Positions 33,422-42,357 of a stretch of DNA of 64,000 nucleotides are shown one piece after another. Numbering within the stretch: position 1 is the stretch's first letter; every line of letters begins with the position of its first letter. Made by a program: the position numbers and the translations under genes. Source of the DNA: Vibrio chagasii (lineage in GTDB: Bacteria > Pseudomonadota > Gammaproteobacteria > Enterobacterales > Vibrionaceae); contig NZ_MSCI01000002.1 of the NCBI RefSeq assembly GCF_002954585.1, forward strand, positions 660,089 through 724,088, in the 5' to 3' direction. A model generated the notes under the pieces. The model was not told the DNA's origin. It saw nothing but the letters and a program-made list of their open reading frames with translations, and did no database searches.

Positions 33422-35401
33422 ATGGAACACATAAAAATACAAAAAAATAAATTAGCAGCGGCCCTCATGCTGGCTGGATTTGCCTCTCTATCAGCTAAAG
33501 CTAGTGAAGCAAAGCACACAGAAACTATGGTTGTTACCGCAAGTCAGTATGAAACGGCGATAAAAAATGCACCTGCATCAATATCTGTGATTACGCGCGA
33601 AGAGATAGATAAGCTTCCTGCGACCGATATCTCTACCGCGCTTGAGAGTGTCGCGGGTGTGCATGTGGCGAGAACAACGGGTGCTGAGCCTAGAATCATA
33701 ATTCGTGGCTTGCAGAACCAGAATTCAGCCAACGGAAATTACACTCTGTTTTTGATAAATGGTCGTCGTATCAGCTCTAGCGAAACAGTGATTCGTGGGG
33801 CGTCGTTTGATTTATCGAGCATTCCAATGAGCGCGATTGAGCGAATTGAAGTGGTGCGCGGCCCAATGTCATCTCTATATGGTAGTGAAGCGATTGGTGG
33901 TGTGGTTAACGTGATTCTCAAGCATGCGTCGACAGAGACTCATGTTTCTGGAAGCCTGACTTATAGTATGCCAGAAGATAATAAAGCGAATGCGTTATTG
34001 TCTGATGCAGATGGCGAACTCAAAAGTGGCAATGTGTTCGTCAGCGGGTCGATCATTCCCGATGTTCTGACGTACACCACGACAGTCGATATTAGTGAGC
34101 GTAATGCTTGGTTCCCGGAAGATGCTGGGGCAAGCTTTTCTCCTCAAACGGAACAAAAAAGAAATGTATTTCGTGGATCTTTGAATTGGTACGCGACAGA
34201 GCAAGACGAAATCTATTTTGATCTTTCTTACTCAAAGGATGACCGTGTAGAGAATCGTTACTTGATTAACCCCAACAGGTTAGCAACTAGCTATTATGAG
34301 GGTGAAAAGCTAACTGGCACGTTAGGGCATGTACGTAGTTGGGATTGGGGTGAGTCTGATGCCAGTTATTTTTACGAAACCGCTGAAGTGGATGAAAACA
34401 ACTTTCACCCAATGGTGGATGCAGCGGTGCTGAGTCAAGACAACCACACCGTCGATGCTAAGTTTGTCGTTGATCAGTTTGAAAGCCAGATTTTGTCACT
34501 TGGGGCACAAGTGTCTTATACCAGTGTTGATAACGATCGTGATTATTCTAGCTCTCGTTCAGTAACACAAAGTGCCGCTTATGTTCAAGATGAGTACTTC
34601 GTTACGGATGACTTAACCGCAACCGTAAGTGGTCGCCTTACACACAATAACCAGTTTGGTAATGACTTTAGCCCTCGAGTCTATTTTGTTTACAACGGCA
34701 TCGATAATGTGACCTTCAAAGGTGGGTATGGCGAAGGCTTTAAGTCACCAACACTTTTCCAATCGTCCGAAGATTTCTCATTAGTGAGTTGCGGTGGTCG
34801 ATGTACATTGGTCGGGAATCCAGATCTCAAGCCACAGACCTCTAAGACTTACGAATTTTCAGCGATGTATTCAGGAGTTGATGGGTATGTGCAGGCGACG
34901 GCTTTCTGCAATGATGTGAAAAACTTGATAGACCGCGACTTAACTCCATTTTTCAATGGCACCTCCGCAATTATTCAGTATGAGAACGTCGATAAAGTCG
35001 AAACCAAAGGTATTGAACTAGAGGGTAGCTATGAGCTTTCCGTAAGCTGGTCGTTTACGGCAAATGCGACGTATACTGATGCGGTTAACAAAGTTGATGA
35101 TAAAGATATTGCGTACAGCCCTGAATGGTTAGCGAATGCAAATCTCAATTGGTTGGCAACGCGTGATTTAGCTTTCTTTACTGGTTTGAATTATACCGGC
35201 AAGCAAAAAGACGGCTCTGATGATGATTTAGACCCTTACACTATCGTGTCATTGGGCGGTTCGTATGCGTTTAATGACAACTTCAAACTTCGCGCAGGGG
35301 TGACTAACTTAACGGATGAGCGCTTGGACCAATCAAACCAAGTGTACGAAGAAACAGAAGTAGGACGTACCTATTATTTGAAGATGGATTTCGATTTCTA
35401 A
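33422..35401 (+). CDS. TonB-dependent catecholate siderophore receptor (IrgA/FepA/Cir type)
   Basis: A 659-residue outer-membrane receptor. It has a signal peptide, the TonB box ETMVVTAS, a plug domain (NAPASISVITREEI, IRGLQ, IERIEVVRGPMSSLYGSEAI, GGVVNVI), a 22-strand barrel, a CGGRCTLVG disulfide loop and a terminal Phe (KMDFDF). The sequence resembles V. cholerae IrgA. It is co-transcribed with the periplasmic esterase under a Fur box, so its ligand is probably a catecholate such as enterobactin or its breakdown products. Confidence 0.92.
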   Translation: MEHIKIQKNKLAAALMLAGFASLSAKASEAKHTETMVVTASQYETAIKNAPASISVITREEIDKLPATDISTALESVAGVHVARTTGAEPRIIIRGLQNQNSANGNYTLFLINGRRISSSETVIRGASFDLSSIPMSAIERIEVVRGPMSSLYGSEAIGGVVNVILKHASTETHVSGSLTYSMPEDNKANALLSDADGELKSGNVFVSGSIIPDVLTYTTTVDISERNAWFPEDAGASFSPQTEQKRNVFRGSLNWYATEQDEIYFDLSYSKDDRVENRYLINPNRLATSYYEGEKLTGTLGHVRSWDWGESDASYFYETAEVDENNFHPMVDAAVLSQDNHTVDAKFVVDQFESQILSLGAQVSYTSVDNDRDYSSSRSVTQSAAYVQDEYFVTDDLTATVSGRLTHNNQFGNDFSPRVYFVYNGIDNVTFKGGYGEGFKSPTLFQSSEDFSLVSCGGRCTLVGNPDLKPQTSKTYEFSAMYSGVDGYVQATAFCNDVKNLIDRDLTPFFNGTSAIIQYENVDKVETKGIELEGSYELSVSWSFTANATYTDAVNKVDDKDIAYSPEWLANANLNWLATRDLAFFTGLNYTGKQKDGSDDDLDPYTIVSLGGSYAFNDNFKLRAGVTNLTDERLDQSNQVYEETEVGRTYYLKMDFDF

Positions 35402-35414
35402 GGCTTTACCTAAT

Positions 35415-35446
35415 AAAATGGGACGTATGCGTTCCATTTTTTATTT
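35415..35446 (+). terminator. Terminator of the receptor operon
   Basis: AAAATGGGACG, loop TATG, CGTTCCATTTT, then TTATTT. One wobble. Nearly the same stem as the terminator at 30616. Confidence 0.85.
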
Positions 35447-35979
35447 GTATTTCTGCCACACACGAGTTCATTTCTCCAAGGCTATAGCCTTGTTCGTTCG
35501 TTTGTTATGTTGGTATTTCTACTTGATTGAGTCTTATGTTGGTGATCGGAAGAATATATACCAGCAATGAAAGTTCAGCTTAATTTTTACCCATTGTATT
35601 TCAGTGGCTACTCAATAACGAAGTGAGCTTGGTGGTTTTATGCTCTATAGGTCAGGCGCCTATTTTTATGCTTGTTAGTTTTGAGATTTTATCTATCGTT
35701 TTAAATGAGCACATCAAGCGCGCAGCTCTGCCGACTGTACCTTCAGAATAGCAAACAACGCGACTTTTCCGTGTTTCATTTTTTCTTCAACTAGCACATA
35801 AATTTGTACAGTCAGAGAGGTGTCAATCAATACTGATGATGTCTATCTTATTGAATATTCGAGTTTACTTTGTGTGTTGAGATTTCTTTACTAACAAACA
35901 AATATGCATTTTATGTCATATTGGTTGTTAGCACGTATGTTTGTGGAGGGAACTACTACAAATTGATATAGGAAATCCA
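35447..35979. other. Long gene-free spacer
   Basis: About 530 bases. It holds a perfect 16-bp palindrome CAAGGCTATAGCCTTG (35477-35492). The rest is AT-rich without recognisable genes. The promoter of the protease gene should lie near its right end, where AGGAAA precedes the start. Confidence 0.4.
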
Positions 35980-37461
35980 ATGAAAGTAATCTTATCTAAC
36001 CTTGGGTTAGCGACAACATGTCTCTTTTCTTCGTTCGTAAATGCGCAGCCACAATCCCTAGTTCAGCCGAATCTTGCTGTTCAGCCACACATACCCGTTA
36101 TTGCCAATGAAGTTGAGTACCCATTGTCACACCAAGCGTTGATTGAGACATCGGGCAACGTGCGCAAACAGCAAATTGAGCATGTGGGGGCTTCGTTCAT
36201 TAAGCTTCACTTCAAGTCGCTTGTTGTGCCAAAAGGCAGTCTATTGCGCTTGAGTTCGGGCACCAGTGATGAGGTAGTTGAGTATCGTGACAGCCAGACA
36301 GATTGGTTCGCTCAGTCTATTTCAAGTGAACGCATGTTGATTGAGGTTGTGCCAAACTCAAAGGGCCAATACGCTGAGTTCGAGATAGATTACTACATGG
36401 CGGGCAAGAGTGCAGACGAAGAGGCATTGGCAACGTTATCGACATGTGGTGTTAATGAGCGCAGAGACGTAGCCTGCTGGGAAGAGTCTCATCCAGATAA
36501 GGTGGCTTGGACAACTCCCGTTGCAAGGCTACTCATTAATGGGCGTAGTTTATGTACCGCTTGGCGGGTGGGGCCAGATAACCATATGTTCACCAATAAC
36601 CACTGTGTCGCATCAGAATCAGAACTGAGAAATACAGAGGTATGGTTTAACTATCAGCGCCGTATTTGTGACGGTTCTATGGCCACCACGGTAAAAGTCA
36701 TGGGGAGTAAGATACTTAGCACCGATTATGATTTGGATTACACACTTTTCACTGTTGATGATTTTTCAAAAATTGAGTCGTTTGGCTATCTAGGTTTAGA
36801 TGATCAGGAGCCAATCTTTGGCGATGGTATTTATATTCCTCAACATGGAGCTGGTAAGCCGAAAGAACTGGCAATTGAAAGTGACCAAAATGGTTCTGGA
36901 ATGTGTCAGATTGATGTAGCTTCAACTGGTGGGCGAGGTGCTAATACCGACACTGGTTATTTCTGTGACACCATTGGCGGGTCGTCTGGTTCACCTGTTT
37001 TGCGTACTGACAACAACAAAGCGATTGCGCTGCATCATTTTGGAGGTTGTGAAAACCAAGGCGTTAAAATCAGTAAGATTTGGCCACTCGTGTCTTCATA
37101 CTTTGGTGATACATTGCCAGATGGCTCTGTCGGTGAGCCGAACAATGATCTTCCTGAGGTGGCTTTAGGAAGCTTGATTAACGATCTCGCCGCGACGTCC
37201 GGACAACAGAAACTGTTTGTGCTCAAAGCAGCAAATCGCACCTCGGACGTGAATGTCGTCATTAAGTCTGGAGTAGGGGACGCTGATCTCTACATTCGTT
37301 CTGGCGCGCAACCAACGAAAAGTACCTACGATTGCCGACCTTATCGCTCAGGTAACTTTGAAACGTGCGAGGTGCCTAGGGCTGATGAAGATCTCTACAT
37401 TATGATCAATGCATTCCGAAGTTTTTCTGGTGTATCTCTCTTATTGTCAGAGTCTCAATAA
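35980..37461 (+). CDS. Secreted trypsin-like serine protease with C-terminal PPC domain
   Basis: A 493-residue exported protein (signal peptide MKVILSNLGLATTCLFSSFV then NA). The chymotrypsin-fold triad is His208 (TNNHCV), Asp253 (YDLDYTLF) and Ser336 (GGSSGSPV). The cysteine pattern and layout resemble lysyl-endopeptidase-like proteases. The C-terminal part (about 400-490) is a pre-peptidase PPC domain (VVIKSGVGDADLYIRSGAQP) of the kind removed after secretion. It may be an exoprotease. The ATG at 35980 is chosen for the signal peptide and AGGAAA. Confidence 0.9.
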   Translation: MKVILSNLGLATTCLFSSFVNAQPQSLVQPNLAVQPHIPVIANEVEYPLSHQALIETSGNVRKQQIEHVGASFIKLHFKSLVVPKGSLLRLSSGTSDEVVEYRDSQTDWFAQSISSERMLIEVVPNSKGQYAEFEIDYYMAGKSADEEALATLSTCGVNERRDVACWEESHPDKVAWTTPVARLLINGRSLCTAWRVGPDNHMFTNNHCVASESELRNTEVWFNYQRRICDGSMATTVKVMGSKILSTDYDLDYTLFTVDDFSKIESFGYLGLDDQEPIFGDGIYIPQHGAGKPKELAIESDQNGSGMCQIDVASTGGRGANTDTGYFCDTIGGSSGSPVLRTDNNKAIALHHFGGCENQGVKISKIWPLVSSYFGDTLPDGSVGEPNNDLPEVALGSLINDLAATSGQQKLFVLKAANRTSDVNVVIKSGVGDADLYIRSGAQPTKSTYDCRPYRSGNFETCEVPRADEDLYIMINAFRSFSGVSLLLSESQ

Positions 37462-37493
37462 CGTCGTGAAATCTGTTTACGATATGAATAATA

Positions 37494-37528
37494 AAGGCGA
37501 GCCTATTAGGTTCGTCTTATATTTTATT
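37494..37528 (+). terminator. Terminator of the protease gene
   Basis: AAGGCGAGCC, loop TATTA, GGTTCGTCTT, then ATATTTTATT. A 10-bp stem with two wobbles. Confidence 0.75.
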
Positions 37529-37835
37529 AATTAAACAAAATAGTTAATAAATAGAGCAGGTGTTATTGATAGTTGAATATTTCTTAATTTTTTAAAATCT
37601 AATTTATTAATAATAAACGTCATACCTCTATTAAGTTTCTCTCACTAACTGATGTATATCCCTATTAAATTTAAGCTATTTAACCTTCGAGATATAAAAT
37701 ATACCCGACGACAAACTTTAATATTCATAAAAGCAATCATTGCTTCCACCAAGATCACAAATATTGATACGTGTAGTGTTGCGTATCTAGTTTCTGAGTT
37801 ATTTTCCTGCCGCCAATCACAAAGGACAAATAACA
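37529..37835. other. AT-rich spacer
   Basis: About 300 bases, very AT-rich, with no gene I can support (a 67-codon frame on the minus strand has no supporting signals). It carries the promoter region of the next gene. Confidence 0.4.
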
Positions 37836-38492
37836 ATGAAAAAAACAATAGCTTTAGTGTCTGTAATCTCTTCTCTTAGTTCGTTTGCGTACGCTGATAA
37901 TATTAATGTTATCACTGGCGAATCACCGGAAGGGGTTTACGTTCAATATCAGTCAATTAACCAAGTTACCGAGTCGATGAAGAGTGAGGGTTTCACGATG
38001 CACCGCTGTGGAATCAAGGCTCTTCGTAATAACATCCAAGCGACTCAGAGCTTGGAAGTTCCTCATAGTCAGATCCAGTGTGTCTACTCTAAGCCTGGCG
38101 CATCAACCAGTGATGAGTCTGAGTTGATCTACTGGCACCTGAATGTGCTTTACAGCATGGAAAATGAGCACTTTATTGCGGAGAGTGAGTTTACCGAGCG
38201 CTACACTAGCGAGATTTATACACATAGTCCTGAGTATCTTCTTGATATCGGTCCACATTACTACCGTCAGCGTTCTGAAGTTGAAGCATTGGGAATGAAG
38301 GTTGGTGAATGTAATCTACAAAAGATTTATTACTTCAGCGCGCCAACAGAAGAATCGTACTTATCCGATATTGCATCATGTCCAGTGTATAAAACAGATG
38401 GAGAACTGTCTGGTAGTATTACAGTGGAAGTTAATCACACACCGGCTAACTTTGGTTATAGTGAGCGACTTGTTAAATTTAACGCTATTTAA
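37836..38492 (+). CDS. Secreted hypothetical protein
   Basis: A 218-residue protein with a signal peptide (MKKTIALVSVISSLSSFAYA) and four cysteines in the mature part (HRCGIK, IQCVYS, GECNLQ, ASCPVY) that probably form disulfides. I do not recognise the family. It is convergent with iutA across a bidirectional terminator. Confidence 0.7.
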   Translation: MKKTIALVSVISSLSSFAYADNINVITGESPEGVYVQYQSINQVTESMKSEGFTMHRCGIKALRNNIQATQSLEVPHSQIQCVYSKPGASTSDESELIYWHLNVLYSMENEHFIAESEFTERYTSEIYTHSPEYLLDIGPHYYRQRSEVEALGMKVGECNLQKIYYFSAPTEESYLSDIASCPVYKTDGELSGSITVEVNHTPANFGYSERLVKFNAI

Positions 38493-38570
38493 TCGTGTGA
38501 AGGTTTGAACAGATTTTTATATGAACAATCTGGCTCATATTTATTTGGTTATTCTAAATTAGTATTAAAT

Positions 38571-38604
38571 AAAAAAGGGTTGGTAATAAATACCAACCTT
38601 TTAA
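38571..38604. terminator. Bidirectional terminator between the hypothetical gene and iutA
   Basis: GGGTTGGTA, loop ATAAA, TACCAACC, with A and T tracts on both sides. Third copy of the GG(A/G)TTGGTA stem. Confidence 0.88.
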
Positions 38605-38627
38605 TTATTAATAAACAACAGTAAGTT

Positions 38628-40784
38628 TTAGAACTTAACCTGATAGTTCAGAGTATAAGTTCGTCCGCGGCCTTTGTAGTCGTATGCCTCTGGATCGTAG
38701 TGTGCTGAGTAGACAATTTGAGCACGCTGTCCCCAAATAGTTGTGTAGTCTTCGTTCAATAAGTTTTGAATACCGAAGCCAAGGTTACCAACAGGAAGCT
38801 GATAGGTACCGACTAAATCAAACACGGTGTAACCATCTAGCTTGTTTTGATCCGCATCTTCGTAATCGAACATAGTTTGGCTTTGTAGTTTTACAGATAG
38901 ATCTGTATCGTACCAACCAGCCCATGCGTTCGCTTTCGATGTACTTGCTTCACCCGCGGTAAAGTCTTCCCAACCGTCGTCACCTTTTACTTCAGAAATC
39001 ACATAGTGGCCAGATGCGCCAAGCTGAATGTTATCGTGTACCCAGTAAGAGGCCATCGCTTCTAGGCCGTAAACACGCTTCTTATCATCAATTTCTTCGA
39101 TAAGTAATGTGTTCTTGTTATAACTCACAGACTTGTCAGATTGCGAGTAGTACGCAGCCGTTTGTAGGTTTAGCTCACCTGTTTCTAAGCGGTAACCCAG
39201 CTCGAAGCTGTTGGTTTTAATACCAGACATCTTTGAATCATTCACATTGATGCTGTCGTTCAGTTGCCAGTGATCGCCAACCAGTGTGTAGTCACCTTGT
39301 CCGTAGTATTTTGCAGGGTCTGCAAGGTCAAAGCCTTGTGAGAAGTTTGCCCATACTTGAGACTCGTTGTTTAGGTGGTAAATCGTACCCAAGTTAAATA
39401 GACCAACGGTGTAGCTTGTTTCACCGCCTGGTACCGCATCGGCAGACGTGCCAGTGCCAGAGGCAATTTTCTTTTGTTGGGTGTAGCCGACAAAATCATC
39501 AATCTCGTTAGACATATATTGGTAACGGAAGCCACCTTCGACAGCCCAATCATTGGTTATCGCATAATCCGTTTGGATAAAGCCAGCAATTGAGCTCACT
39601 TTTACACCAGGGTAGCGACCTGTTTTAGCATACGTTTTGTTGATCAAATTGCCAGAATCATTGGCAATCGTTGGATCATACAGAGCTTGGTTACTATCCA
39701 GTTTGTCTTGATAAGCATCAATACCGTAAACAAGGTTGAACTTGTTAAAGCTTTTCGCCAACGCTGTTTTAAGTGAGATAACGTCGGTAATTTGCTGACC
39801 AGAAGATTGGTAATAAGGTGTATAAGTTTGATCTTCTTTTCGATAAGACGCTTCTGCGATCAGCTGATGACCAAGGAACTGCTCATCGATATAGGAAGCA
39901 CTCAACATGATGCGCTCTGTGCCATGTTCGCGGTCTGAATCAAATCCTTTTCTTACATCAACAAAGTCACTGCCGACAATGTATAGGCCGTAAGGTGAAT
40001 CTTGTTGGCTATCGTAGTATTGAGCAAGGAAGTTAAGCTTCTGAGTCTCAGTGATGTTGACACCCACTGTGGTTAAGAAGTCGACCGTCTTATTAAATTG
40101 CAGCGAACCTTGTGAAATATCAGGGGTAACAATGTCACCATTTGCATCGAAGAAGCCTTGTGTCTCTGTGTAAACCACAGAAGAGCGAGCTTGAACCGTC
40201 TCGTTGCCGCCAGAGATAGATTGACCGATTTTGTAATCGAAATCTTCATTCGAGTTGAAGCCAGTTGAACCGCCAACAAAGGATTCGAATTCTAGCTCTT
40301 CACCTTGCGCTTTTTTGGTGATGATATTGATAACACCACCTGAAGCGCCAGCACCATAAATAGAGGTTGCACCCGACAACACTTCAATACGATCGATGTT
40401 GAACGGGTCGATGGAATCCAGGTGGCGGCTGATTGGACGAGATGACTGCAATGATACGCCGTCAATCATTACTAGCATCTTACGACCACGTAAGTTTTGA
40501 CCATAGTTAGTGCGAGCACCACTGCTAACATCTAAAGATGGGATGGTCGCCGATAGAATCTCACCTAGTGATTTACCACCTCGATACTCTTGTTCAATTT
40601 GTTCAGCATCGATATACCAAACGGTACCAGGGATATCACTGATGGCTTTAGGCGTGCGGCTAGAAACCACCACCATTTTTTCTTCAGTTGTTAGATCTTG
40701 AGCTTGGGCTGTGAATACTGTAGTTACTGCCGCAACTGCTAATGCGACGGTGGAAAGCTTGAAACTTCCTTTTTCGGTCTTCAT
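38628..40784 (-). CDS. iutA: TonB-dependent ferric aerobactin receptor
   Basis: A 718-residue outer-membrane receptor. Signal peptide, TonB box EKMVVVSS, and a plug with GRKMLVMIDGVSLQSSRPIS, IDPFNIDRIEVLSGATSIYG and AGASGGVINIITKK, a set of sequences diagnostic of IutA. It ends in an aromatic C-terminal strand (YQVKF). The ATG at 40784 is taken, since the signal peptide MKTEKGSFKLSTVALAVAAV begins there. It lies downstream of a GntR repressor and the VatCDB genes, as in V. vulnificus and V. parahaemolyticus. Confidence 0.93.
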   Translation of the reverse strand: MKTEKGSFKLSTVALAVAAVTTVFTAQAQDLTTEEKMVVVSSRTPKAISDIPGTVWYIDAEQIEQEYRGGKSLGEILSATIPSLDVSSGARTNYGQNLRGRKMLVMIDGVSLQSSRPISRHLDSIDPFNIDRIEVLSGATSIYGAGASGGVINIITKKAQGEELEFESFVGGSTGFNSNEDFDYKIGQSISGGNETVQARSSVVYTETQGFFDANGDIVTPDISQGSLQFNKTVDFLTTVGVNITETQKLNFLAQYYDSQQDSPYGLYIVGSDFVDVRKGFDSDREHGTERIMLSASYIDEQFLGHQLIAEASYRKEDQTYTPYYQSSGQQITDVISLKTALAKSFNKFNLVYGIDAYQDKLDSNQALYDPTIANDSGNLINKTYAKTGRYPGVKVSSIAGFIQTDYAITNDWAVEGGFRYQYMSNEIDDFVGYTQQKKIASGTGTSADAVPGGETSYTVGLFNLGTIYHLNNESQVWANFSQGFDLADPAKYYGQGDYTLVGDHWQLNDSINVNDSKMSGIKTNSFELGYRLETGELNLQTAAYYSQSDKSVSYNKNTLLIEEIDDKKRVYGLEAMASYWVHDNIQLGASGHYVISEVKGDDGWEDFTAGEASTSKANAWAGWYDTDLSVKLQSQTMFDYEDADQNKLDGYTVFDLVGTYQLPVGNLGFGIQNLLNEDYTTIWGQRAQIVYSAHYDPEAYDYKGRGRTYTLNYQVKF

Positions 40785-40937
40785 TTTTTTCTCTGCATTT
40801 ATCAATGAAAGGCTGCACACATTTCTTTTGGCGCGGTGACTCTATTTTTTATTGTGTTTATCCAGACTCAACAGAGTGGTGAGTAATGACGAATCGGATA
40901 GGTGAGTCGTTATTACTGCTGTTTCAGCTCTTAGTCT

Positions 40938-40956
40938 AAATAAGAATCATTATTAT
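40938..40956. promoter_or_regulatory. Fur box upstream of iutA
   Basis: AAATAAGAATCATTATTAT, a fair match to the Fur consensus, lies 154 bases before the iutA start. It suggests that iutA has its own iron-controlled promoter apart from iutR. Confidence 0.7.
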
Positions 40957-41130
40957 TGTATTTCTGATGCGAAAAAACAATATGACAATGCAATTTATTT
41001 TCAAATGCAATAATAGTGTCTGTTTTATAGGATCGTTAAAGCCCAGCTTTTATGTCTGGTTTCATATTAAGCTTCTGATTAAATAGTATTTTTTCGTGGG
41101 GCGAGAGGCTTCGGAAAGTAAATGAAGAGA

Positions 41131-41154
41131 GAGCAGCATGAAAGTATGCTGCTC
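41131..41154 (-). terminator. Hairpin after iutR
   Basis: GAGCAGCAT and ATGCTGCTC form a 9-bp stem with a six-base loop. On the minus strand it is followed by a pyrimidine run (TCTCTTCATTT). It lies just past the iutR stop. Confidence 0.6.
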
Positions 41155-41159
41155 CTAGA

Positions 41160-42116
41160 TTAGTTGTTTTTTCCTGAAATACTGCTGAGTAATTGTTCTC
41201 GTTGCTCGCGCGATACGTTCATGACATTGTTGTAGGTGCGATTCATTACTCGTATATCGTTTTCGAGCAGTTGGGCTAGCTTTGCTGAGGCACTTTGATT
41301 GTCGCCTTCTAGAACCAGATCCATGATGTCTAAGCGGCGCTGGCATGACTTGACCACGGAAGATTGGATATGCATGGAGACCAAATCCGTAGCCTTACGT
41401 AGACGATTTTGTTGTTGCATCATTCCTAACAAAAAGCGGTTTCCGGAGCTGGCTGCGATCAGTTCATGGAAGTCGACACTCAGCGCAAAGAGTTGACTAG
41501 CGGAAGTCGATTTTGGATTGTTGATGGCGTAGATATGGCGATCTCGGCATGCTTCGAGTTCGCTACGCTTTAAGTTCCATGTCGGCTCAAGTAGTCCTGC
41601 AGGCTCAAAGATCAAGCGACATCGATAGCTCTCGGTATGCCTTTCAAGTGTGTTTAGAACACCATCAAGTTGCCATTTATAACCAGGACTACGACGGAAA
41701 ATACCATCGCTTTCTAGTAGGCGAGTGACATTTTGTATTTCGCCACGGTTAGCCTTATACCGTTCTTGCAGGTCTTTTTCCGAGAAGGAACTGCTTAATT
41801 CCCCAAAGAACAGGTCCATTAAAATATTCAGGTACAGTTGTTCTTGGCGGGGCTGTTCGTCGTCTGTCGGTACGTCTAGCTTAATATCAGCCGCATCCAT
41901 TTGAAGCACCGAACCTTTATAGGGAACAACCTTAGTAATGCCCTGACTCGACAAATGTTTTAAAACGGCGCGTATTGGGCTTCTTGAAACTTCGAATTGT
42001 TGTGCCAAAGAAGATTCATTGAGGCTGCTACCGGCTTTAGCGTCTTCGGCTTTTAAGCTAGCAATGACTTTAAACAGCAAGTCTTGTTGGAGCTTTGTAA
42101 TTGTCGTTATGTCCAT
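41160..42116 (-). CDS. iutR: GntR-type repressor of aerobactin uptake
   Basis: A 318-residue protein with an N-terminal GntR HTH (SSLNESSLAQQFEVSRSPIR) and a longer helical C-terminal region of FadR/FCD type. In V. vulnificus and V. parahaemolyticus a GntR regulator named IutR sits between vatB and iutA and represses iutA until aerobactin is present. Position and family fit that description. I name it on that basis. Confidence 0.85.
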   Translation of the reverse strand: MDITTITKLQQDLLFKVIASLKAEDAKAGSSLNESSLAQQFEVSRSPIRAVLKHLSSQGITKVVPYKGSVLQMDAADIKLDVPTDDEQPRQEQLYLNILMDLFFGELSSSFSEKDLQERYKANRGEIQNVTRLLESDGIFRRSPGYKWQLDGVLNTLERHTESYRCRLIFEPAGLLEPTWNLKRSELEACRDRHIYAINNPKSTSASQLFALSVDFHELIAASSGNRFLLGMMQQQNRLRKATDLVSMHIQSSVVKSCQRRLDIMDLVLEGDNQSASAKLAQLLENDIRVMNRTYNNVMNVSREQREQLLSSISGKNN

Positions 42117-42293
42117 AGGGCTTACAAATCAGTTTGTTATTGGAACCATGGTAAACATAAAAGTGCTCGAATACCATTTATTGTGTTTCTGCAACCAAAA
42201 AACAATTACTAGTATTGTGGATTAGCGATGTCGGTTGAGAGGATAAACGAGGGTTGAGGGGATAAACAAGGATTGAAGGGGGAAAGACAGAGT

Positions 42294-42332
42294 TGAAATA
42301 AGCCTCCACTTCGGAGTTCAGCGAAGTGGAGG
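42294..42332 (-). terminator. Terminator of vatCDB
   Basis: CCTCCACTTCG (42303-42313) and CGAAGTGGAGG (42322-42332) form an 11-bp stem. On the minus strand CTTATTTC follows. Confidence 0.75.
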
Positions 42333-42357
42333 AGAGATTAATAGGCTTGTTGAAAGG

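Noticed and set aside
35477-35492. A perfect 16-bp palindrome CAAGGCTATAGCCTTG in a gene-free spacer.
   Set aside because: No loop, no T tract and no second copy; it is too isolated to call an operator or attachment site.
37645-37848. A 67-codon minus-strand frame in the AT-rich spacer before 37836.
   Set aside because: Overlaps the promoter and start of the next gene; hydrophobic by AT content only.
41160-42116. GntR regulator as a general metabolic repressor such as FadR.
   Set aside because: Position between vatB and iutA fits IutR better than a fatty-acid or sugar-acid role.
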